Below are positions 56,553 through 64,000 of a DNA stretch of 64,000 nt, piece by piece. Every line of letters begins with the position of its first letter. Positions within the stretch are counted from its first letter, which is position 1. The DNA lies in contig JAOALB010000142.1 of the NCBI GenBank assembly GCA_025331125.1, forward strand, positions 1 through 64,000, written 5' to 3'. The translations under genes were made by a program, and so were the position numbers. The stretch is from Mycogone perniciosa (lineage: Eukaryota; Ascomycota; Sordariomycetes; Hypocreales; Hypocreaceae). The notes under the pieces are model-generated. The model did not search any database. It was not told the DNA's origin and saw nothing but the letters and a program-made list of their open reading frames with translations.

Positions 56553-59500
56553 GTTCGATCGGTCGTTCAGTCGGCTGGCTTATGGAGGGGCAAAAGCGAG
56601 GTGTCTAGTGTGGGTATTACGCCTTCACAACGCAGTTGGGAGAAGAGAATGGGGGAATAGCGATATCAAGCGAGAGTCCCTTTGCGAGTTATAGAAAAGG
56701 GGAAGAAAAGAACAAGACGCAAGAACGAAAAAGAAAAGGAAAGGGAAATTGAGAAGCCAGTTGGGATGGATCAGAGAAAGCAAGTCTTGGCGGAGTAGAT
56801 GATGTTAAAAACGCACGGACACAGCCTGAAAATGCACGGTTTACTAGGCCATGTACAGAAAGCAACTCGACATCTATCGCGGTTCGAAGTACTTCATACT
56901 ACTACGAAGAACTGCTTCTTCGTATGTACTCCATACAACGCCACTTCTTGCGGTCACTGAAGAGTGTTGCGATTTATTAATAGATATCCAAGGCTTACGT
57001 ACGAATCGGCCATTTTGAGTTTCGGAATCAACACTGGCGACAAATGGCGATGGATGCTGGCAGCTATCGCAGAAATGGCTTGTGGTGGCAACCACAAATT
57101 CCGAGTTACTACGGAGTACGAAGTACCTCGTACCTGGTTGGGCGTGCATATTTGTGGCTTGCATGTGCATTTTCCAGGACGCCCGAAAGGAGGGCGACTA
57201 TTAAACAGCCAAGCAAGCAACTAGTATTGCTGGAGGATTGAAGATTGGACGCGTGGAATTGCACCATGTTACAGCCCACAGCCGATAGTATGAGGAATTA
57301 AAGCGGTGAGGTACTGCCAAGACTTGGCGCTGTTGAACCTGGGATTGTGGTTTGGATTGGCGAGAGTTGTACTAATACTACGGAGTACGGAGTACGGTAC
57401 TGTCCTGCGTCACACATTTCATCAGACCAGGGATCATGGGATGACGGGCGGACCAGGCCGCCGACGATGGGTTCAGCACGAACGAGGGTTCCTAGTTGGT
57501 TGATTCGGCGTTTGGAATCCTACGAGTATTGAGTATTGCAAGAAGTCTCTGAACTATTACAAAGTACGAAGTAATACTATTGCTTTCAACACCATGACCC
57601 ATCTGAGAACAATGGAGGGTTGGAGGGGTTTGTTTATATTGCGATGGGCGTTGTATAAGCTCATTTTGGCACCCCATTCCGCGCGCAATATCCTGTTTGT
57701 TGCAGACTTGCAGCGAGCGAGGTCCCAGCGAACAGCTGGCTAGTATCGCGAAAGGCAATGACCTGCAAGGCACGTTGGGGGAATAGCCAACAAGCGCATA
57801 ATAGTATCTGCTCTATTACTCCATAGCTACTCTCTTGGCAGCAGTCCGTCAATTCCCCTCATTGATGGCAAGTTACGCCATTGAGTGAAACCAGGCCTAC
57901 ACACGAATTACACGAATGCACATCAAGTTTAATCAAATACATATACGGAGTATGCTACGGAGTACCAAGAGAAGAGCTCACGCGACACGAGTTCCTGTTG
58001 GCTGATGAAGAACGACGGCTGCTGCGGCGTGCTGACATGGGCCTTGGCAGATGCCGTTGCCAAGCAGCTAATGTTCCGTGAAGAGTGCGATTCGAGCCGT
58101 GGCGTGTCGTATAGTACTCGTAGGGGCGTTGATGATTGTCTGTGACGTGATACTACCGAGACATATAGACCCATTTCCCGTGACGGGAACACAGCCGTGT
58201 CGCACATGCTAATGTCCGCTTGATACAAGTAGTAGTACTTTGTACTAAAAGGTCGCCTCCTATACATACTAATCCAGAAACTGGTGGAATGAAAGCAAAG
58301 AGACTCTTTAACAATGTATCTGGAATTACGGAGTAGTAGTATCTCCAAAGTATAAGATGCACTTCCTACAAAGAACACATACGTACGGAGTACGCAAGCT
58401 GTTACAGTAGCGGCTCCCAATCCGCCTCTGATCGGAAATGTCGGCTATTAGCGCACACTGCCAAGACGCTACAAGACACTGACCCCTGTGACGACAGCGC
58501 CAAGCTGGACAAACTAAGAGATGAAATTTGAGAATGAGATTAAAACCACGGCTGCAAAATATTATCTATTTGACGCCGTCACAACGTGGCGCCTTGCGAG
58601 TACTTTAAGAAGAATCCATGTATGTACGGAGTACTTCGTACAGAGCGGCTTTCCACCGATTTCCAGACATTTGCTCTTGTCTGTGACGTCGTAATCAAAC
58701 TTAATCCGGAGCTCATTGTTCCGTACCTGCACCAACTACTCCGTAATAAGTACAAGTATCCACTAAACAAATTGCCTGAATTCCCCTAAACCAACAATGC
58801 CTGCTCTGCTGCTTCTTCATCTTCTCCCACTTCTTACGGAGTACAAACCCGCACAAAAGACGAGAATGATTCGGGACCCGCCTGCAAATGCAAAATCCCT
58901 CTACGGCACGCGAATCGTACATGCTGCACCCCATATCTCCGTCTGGTGTCTTTCTTGCCCCTCTCAACATCCGGTACTCGCCCCAAAGAACCACGCGTGA
59001 CCCATCCTGAGAGCTCTTGCTTGACCTCGCGAACATTGACATTGATATCCCGCAAATAAAGAGACGTTTTTGATGCCTCGATAGCCAACCAGCCAAACCA
59101 CGGGGGCTGCTTTCTAGGTCCTTATTCGCAGTTTGCAATGTCTCACGCCGAAGTTGTCGAGTACGAACCATTCATTGGTCAAAGGGCACAATGTGGTTGG
59201 TTTCCAGGCTCTGATTCGTCCATTTCGGCCTATGATCTTGCTTTGACCCGCACGCCCGGACAACCTTCAGGGTATTATCATTGATCATTGTGCCAAAAAA
59301 GAGAGAAAAAAACACGAGTCAACCTTCCGAGAGTCAGAGGGATGAATGATCATGCCGTGTTGATAGATTCTTCTGAGCCTCAAAATGGGACGAAATGCCG
59401 AATACAACGGCTTGAATGGCTGACAACCTTGGAGTCGTCGGCCCAGGACGCATCAGCAGCCAATGACAACTGATTGCGAAACTGTCACTCACCTTATCCG

Positions 59501-59934
59501 TTCTATAACAACACCGAGATAAAAGACGCTCCATATTCGTACGTCGCCACATGGCCCCTAGCCATATTCGGCCATCTATGGGAGCGAATTCACGCGGTAG
59601 GTAATGTCATGCTTCTTCCATCCCCACGTTTTAGTCTCCATCTGCACACTCTGCCGGCAAACTGTGACCATAGCCCGTTCCTCGTGCCCAGCCCTTTGCT
59701 CCCTATTGCAGCTTCTATTATCAGGAAGATAAGCCTATCATGTATGTTGTGTGTGAATCCGAACACGTGGTGTTTCTTTATTGTGAGTTCACTTGTTGAA
59801 TGTAGCTTATATGTCACAGAGAGAAAAGGGCACATATCCGCGCTTCACCACTGCCACTGTCATGAGTTCCAAGCACATCTACCATTTTTGGGCAGTTTTC
59901 GCTGTAGGGCTATCGTCTTTTGTGCTACGACACC
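56553..59934. other. 3.4-kb divergent intergenic region, TACGGAGTA-rich
   Basis: Promoter space between UDP-glucose dehydrogenase (-) and the GT4 glycosyltransferase (+). Ten of the 20 TACGGAGTA copies in the window lie at 57110-58842, with several TACGAAGTA variants. Only short frames; no gene recognised. Confidence 0.55.
57110..58842. repeat. Cluster of TACGGAGTA motifs
   Basis: Copies start at 57110, 57379, 57386 (overlapping), 57944, 57956, 58327, 58384, 58625, 58737 (reverse complement) and 58834. Spacing is irregular and flanks are not shared, so this is a motif cluster and not a tandem array. Confidence 0.75.
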
Positions 59935-61506
59935 ATGGCTTCTAAATCGCTGAGCAGCTCGGGACGGTATCCCGACCATGACCTCACGCAGTTCCCGGCT
60001 GCACTTAAGGGGAAGCGCATTCTCCTCTGTACCGAGTCCTTTGGCCCTGTTAATGGAGTGAGCCGCACGACTCTAATGCTTGTCAACCACTTGCGAGACA
60101 ACGGTGCCCAAGTCGCCGTTGTCGCCCCTCATAACCACACTAATCACAACACTTTCTCGCCGCCGCCATCACCCAGTCTCTCACCAGTCGACAAGCAGCC
60201 CGAACTTCGGGTAACGGGTTATCCGTTGCCATTTAACCCAGAGCTCTCCATTGTATATCCTGTGCGGAACTCAACTCTCTACTCCCGGACCTTTGGCGAT
60301 GATTCTCCGCCGGATCTCATCTATCTCGCATCCCCTGCCAGCTTAGGATTCCAGGTTATGCTGCAGCTGAGGCAGCAGCCCAAGGAGAAGCAAATACCCA
60401 TTATTTGCAACTTTCAAACGGATTTGGCTGGCTACTGCTCAATTCTCTTCCCCGCACCCCTCAGCTATGTGGCTGTCTTTGCGTTTGCCGCTGTGCAGAG
60501 CTATCTCTTCAAGCATCCCTCCGTCAGGACGATTTTCTACCCCTCACGGTTCGTCAGACGGTATCTGGAAAGCCAGAAGGTTCAGATCAACAAATTGGAA
60601 GTCCTAAGGAGGGGAGTCAACACTGAGATGTTCAACCCGAGCCGTAGAAGTGAGGCCCTGCGGAAAGAGATTGCACCCAACGGAGAAATCATTTTCGTTA
60701 CTGTTTCTCGAATCGCTGGTGAAAAGGGCTTTGATTTCCTTGCCAAGGTGGCCAAAGAGCTGGATGCTCGAGAACTGCCCTTCAAGCTCTACATTGTGGG
60801 TGGCAACCGAAACTCTGCCGTGGAGAAGGAAGTCCAAGAGCTGTTTGACCCCTTGAGGGAAAAGGGCAGCGTCATCTTTGCTGGATTCAAGGTCGGCGAA
60901 GACCTAGCCACTGCCTATGCCAGCGGAGATGTCTTCCTCCACTGCTCCGTGACAGAAACCTTTGGACTGGTCGTTCTAGAATCCATGGCAAGCGGTGTCC
61001 CTGTCGTGGCCCGCGACGAGGGCGGCCCATCAGACATTGTCGAGCACGGAGACACCGGCTTCCTGGTTCCGCCAAACGACCTCGACGGCTTCGTTGCCAA
61101 GGCCGTAAAGCTCGCACAAGACCACCAGACCCGCTATCGCATGGCCAAGGAATCCCGCGCTGCCGCCTGCGAGGCTACATGGGACAAGATCAATAACAAA
61201 GTCGCCTGTCGCATGGCCGACACCATTGCCGAGCGCGAGCAAGAGCGGGGCAAGGCACCGAGCCAGACGGCCGCAGTCTCGGTTGCGGCACAGCAGCTTG
61301 TCCCTGTCTACAGCTGGCTTATGATGAACGATGCGCTTCGGGAGAAACTAATGCGCCACATCGTTGACGCAAGGCTCGCCGGTGGCCTCGGCGTGATTCT
61401 CACGTTCTGGGCTGTGACGGGATGCTACATGGTTTTCACAGAGTGTCTCTTGTGGACAAAGGGCCGGATGAGAGCAACGGATCCGAAAGCAATGTTGACC
61501 AAGTGA
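59935..61506 (+). CDS. GT4 glycosyltransferase, SQD2/SqdX-like
   Basis: Intronless 523-residue protein from the ATG at 59935. The N-terminal acceptor domain starts RILLCTESFGPVNGVSRTTL, the loop typical of GT-B retaining transferases that act on lipid acceptors. The C-terminal nucleotide-sugar domain has the EX7E motif, Glu341 to Glu349 in ETFGLVVLESMASGVPVV. The last 40 residues carry a hydrophobic segment (about 481-502, LGVILTFWAVTGCYMVF), so the enzyme is likely tail-anchored. Closest by recollection are SQD2/SqdX-like enzymes, which transfer a sugar to diacylglycerol, and the related phosphatidylinositol mannosyltransferases. It lies divergently next to UDP-glucose dehydrogenase, which would supply UDP-glucuronate. 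Sugar and acceptor are not proved by sequence. Confidence 0.82.
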   Translation: MASKSLSSSGRYPDHDLTQFPAALKGKRILLCTESFGPVNGVSRTTLMLVNHLRDNGAQVAVVAPHNHTNHNTFSPPPSPSLSPVDKQPELRVTGYPLPFNPELSIVYPVRNSTLYSRTFGDDSPPDLIYLASPASLGFQVMLQLRQQPKEKQIPIICNFQTDLAGYCSILFPAPLSYVAVFAFAAVQSYLFKHPSVRTIFYPSRFVRRYLESQKVQINKLEVLRRGVNTEMFNPSRRSEALRKEIAPNGEIIFVTVSRIAGEKGFDFLAKVAKELDARELPFKLYIVGGNRNSAVEKEVQELFDPLREKGSVIFAGFKVGEDLATAYASGDVFLHCSVTETFGLVVLESMASGVPVVARDEGGPSDIVEHGDTGFLVPPNDLDGFVAKAVKLAQDHQTRYRMAKESRAAACEATWDKINNKVACRMADTIAEREQERGKAPSQTAAVSVAAQQLVPVYSWLMMNDALREKLMRHIVDARLAGGLGVILTFWAVTGCYMVFTECLLWTKGRMRATDPKAMLTK

Positions 61507-62168
61507 GGGAAAATGCTTCAGAGATGCGTGTGGGATAGCGCCGGCGTTGATGGCGTAATGGACACCGAGCTTGTCAGTGTCTCTCCGTTCTCTTGTTCCC
61601 TTCCCTTGTCATTACGGAGGATACTTTTTTTCTTGCACCTTTTCCCTTTGTTAGTAATTTTGCATAGCCAAGGCCTGAGGATTGCCGAATGGTCATTCCG
61701 GTTCGGAGTATTATTCATGAGACTATCCTTAACGCCGGCGGACAACTTTTTCTTTCTTTTTCTTTGTCTGGTTTGGCGAATGAACGGGTCATGGAACGCG
61801 GGAAGCGCGTGAATATACCCACGATAAACGGACGGAATTTCCACATAGTACAGAATACGACTACTAGTAATTGATTTGCAACTGTTTTTCCTGCAGTTGA
61901 TGGAATTGAAAGAATATGTCCAAGGTATCTAATCCGCCAGGGGCATTGAGTAAATGCTATCACAAGAATACAAATCTACCCCAAAAAGTGTCGATGAAGC
62001 CTTTGCTCCAAAAGATCGCGCCCGTATGAAATGTCGTTCGTTCCCTTCTCTCTCTCGAGTTTGCCAATCCTCAGGCATGATATTGATATGCTGTTTTCAA
62101 CAGAGCCATCCACATTTTTCGTTTCCCTCCTCTTTTCCTTAGTGGTGTCTTTTTTCGCAGAAGCACGC
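61507..62168. other. Convergent intergenic region
   Basis: About 0.66 kb between two stops; 3' UTR space, T-rich near 61620-61650 and 61750. Nothing else recognised. Confidence 0.5.
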
Positions 62169-63234
62169 TTATTTCCTCGTCATTGCAACTCTCCGCCTGT
62201 ACATGCTGACGTATTGAATTCGCTCATATGTGCCGTATCCATACACCATCGCTCCGATGACCAGCCACACGGAAGTGATAATCAGTCCAATGGGGAAAAC
62301 CATAAGTTGCGTGCCCGGCAGGATAAATGCAACAGTTCCGTTGCGAAGCGCAGCGATTTGCTGGTCCACGGCGAATTGGGCCAGTGCAAAGTTGGACATG
62401 ACAATGTCATTGGAAAAGACGCCGGTCAGGAATGCTGCCTCGTTGAGCGAGACGTTGGTGCTGACACGGCCTCCCGAGGGGGTCTTTGCTGTGAGGGTGA
62501 GAGTTGGCATGAGGAGAACTTCGAGGTCGGCCCTAAAGGAAACGTATATGTTAGCTGACCTCATAGGGGGGTGAACGATGTCTCGGTGAATAAACTAACA
62601 TTGACAGGTTCTTCTTCATTTCATTCTCGTCAATCTGGCCGACGAGCATGTAAGCCTGCAGTTGTGTAGGGCCATCTGAGTCGTCATCACCAGTGGCCCT
62701 CCTTGCTATGTTGACCGTTGAATTCGAGCCCGATCCAGAACCTGCCGCCGGCTTCATAGGACTGACGCTAGCCCCCTTGTAAACGACACCGACCTGGATA
62801 TCGCCGGGCGAAACCCCCATGAAGCTATCCCGCGGGTCCGACACATGGAACAACCGCAAATCAGCCTCGAACATGCCAGTCTTGGTATCGAGCATCGGTA
62901 AGTTATAACAGACACAGCTGCCCGATGGGTTTGAGCTGCGAGTCAGTTCGCGCAAGTGTGGTATACAGGCAGCGCTTGTAGTGCTGTCCCAGGCTGTGAA
63001 GTTGAGTGTGCCATCTGGCGTGAGCTGGACGCCGGCACCCAACGTGGCGTTGCCAGAGCTGCCTTGCTGGAGGGCTGCTGATACGGTGAAGTCGGACTGA
63101 CTTGATCCTAGGGAGGAGTAGGGCTTGGAGAGAACATCGTCGACGCCCAGGATGTTCTGGGCGGGTACGGTGATGGCGATGGCGAGAATGGTGGCCGTGA
63201 AGCTGAGGCTGGAGAGCATTTTGGGCGATGGCAT
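62169..63234 (-). CDS. Secretory-pathway single-pass membrane protein, unknown
   Basis: Exons 63234-62600 and 62532-62169 give 332 residues (donor GTTAGT, acceptor TTTAG). A signal peptide (about residues 1-25, core FTATILAIAITVPA) is followed by an ectodomain with several N-glycosylation sequons (NATL, NFTA, NSTV, NLSM, NVSL, NGTV), a Cys pair in GSCVCYN and Ser/Gly-rich low complexity near residue 170. One membrane segment lies near the C-terminus (MVFPIGLIITSVWLVIGAMV), then a short basic cytosolic tail (MYRRRVAMTRK). Type I topology is inferred. No family recognised. A second ATG, MLSSLSF at codon 6, would keep the signal peptide. Confidence 0.75.
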
Positions 63235-64000
63235 GGAGAAAGGACTGAGGGTATCTGAGTATCTGGGTATCTAAAGGTTGACGTCGATCTTTCTGATTAA
63301 GAAAAGATAAAAAGAGGCTTCACCGTCCAGCGGTGGTACCAAAAAAAATGAATATCGAAGAAAGAGAATGAGGCTGTTGTCAAAGCTCGTCTGCCTCGGG
63401 AAGAAAGGCGACGAAACGCGAAACAATATGAGGGAATCCCTCCAGAATCCCTCGCAGTATTCGCTTCAGAAGGATAGGACCAGAAGAGATGTAAATTCGG
63501 TGTGCCGTCTCTGCTAGAAATCGGCCGTCAGGCCATCCATCATGTTTGCCGTTGCACGTTCAGTGGAAGTTGACACGCCAAGTGAGTTGCATTCCAGGAG
63601 TCGTCGCAGGGCGAGTCGTGACAAAGCATTACCCGTAACCAGAGAGTCGTAAGAAGGGGGGTCGTAGGGGGTTTCGCAGCCGTCTGGAGAGAGGGCAGAG
63701 AAAACAAAAGTCTCGCCATCAGGTCGCGCATTCGTCACATCAGTGAGCTGATGTAACACTGGCGGTTTTGGGGGCTAAAGCAGTGGAGTCAGGGGTCGAT
63801 AGCCAGTAAAATGAACACATCTTGCAGTTAAGCGCCCGTAGGCCGCACTTGAAATGCTTGGCTGCTGGGGCTTTGCAGTGAAGAGGGAGAGAGATTGGTT
63901 ATTGGTTGCTCTTTTAAATTGGAGCTGATGGGTCGCTGAAGCGATGAGTTTTCCAGGGCTAATACTCGTACTCGTAGTATTAGTAGCAGTAGTATGAGAA
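63235..64000. other. Upstream region of the last gene
   Basis: About 0.77 kb of promoter side. Short frames only; nothing recognised. Confidence 0.45.

Noticed and set aside
1..64000. tRNA and rRNA genes
   Set aside because: I looked for B-box-like GGTTCGAnTC sequences with a matching A-box and found none convincing; a tRNAscan-SE run would be decisive.

Overview
This window is nuclear DNA from a filamentous ascomycete, most probably a Sordariomycete of the order Hypocreales. The evidence is the gene structure (introns of about 50-75 bp with GTRNGT donors and YAG acceptors, UTR-sized gaps, about one gene per 3 kb) and the gene set: a medusa-type developmental regulator, a HET-domain protein, an ENA-type Na+ ATPase, a GH128-like glucanase and an 8-cysteine CFEM-like secreted protein. 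The order is an inference; no species is claimed. I support 20 protein-coding genes and one pseudogene. Exon borders were built by hand from splice signals and reading-frame continuity. I saw no tRNA, rRNA, CRISPR array or intact transposon.

Layout. 0.3-2.8 kb: medusa (medA) regulator (+). 4.1-10.7 kb: an accessory-looking stretch with an F-box-like membrane-anchored protein (-), a HET-domain protein (-) and a decayed dynamin-like GTPase (+, pseudogene). 11.2-16.2 kb: beta-carbonic anhydrase (+) convergent with an ENA-type P-type ATPase (-). 18.3-22.7 kb: GPI-anchored GH128-like glucanase (-) and a 691-residue unknown (-). 24.0-29.1 kb: peroxisomal 3-ketoacyl-CoA thiolase (+) and a SulP anion transporter with STAS domain (+). 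30.0-31.1 kb: alpha/beta hydrolase (-). 31.1-35.6 kb: a gene-free 4.4 kb. 35.6-43.3 kb: amidase-signature enzyme (+), CDP-diacylglycerol synthase (-), Rad26/ATRIP-like checkpoint protein (+). 43.7-51.1 kb: a secreted protein with 18 calcium-loop-like repeats (-), an atypical SDR (-) and a secreted protein with a split CFEM-like cysteine pattern (-). 52.7-61.5 kb: DUF7702-like membrane protein (+), UDP-glucose dehydrogenase (-), and a GT4 glycosyltransferase (+) transcribed away from it. 62.2-63.2 kb: secretory-pathway single-pass membrane protein (-).

Most genes are unrelated housekeeping or surface functions, as is usual for a fungal chromosome arm. The links I think could be real are: UDP-glucose dehydrogenase beside an SQD2-like GT4 enzyme (possible UDP-glucuronate maker and user, with a CDP-DAG synthase about 15 kb away); two secreted surface proteins with unusual architectures at 43.7-51 kb; and the HET/F-box/dead dynamin neighbourhood. 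The gene-free gaps carry a strikingly over-represented 9-mer, TACGGAGTA (20 copies counted on both strands, about 0.5 expected), half of them packed into the 57.1-58.9 kb gap between the UDP-glucose dehydrogenase and GT4 genes.
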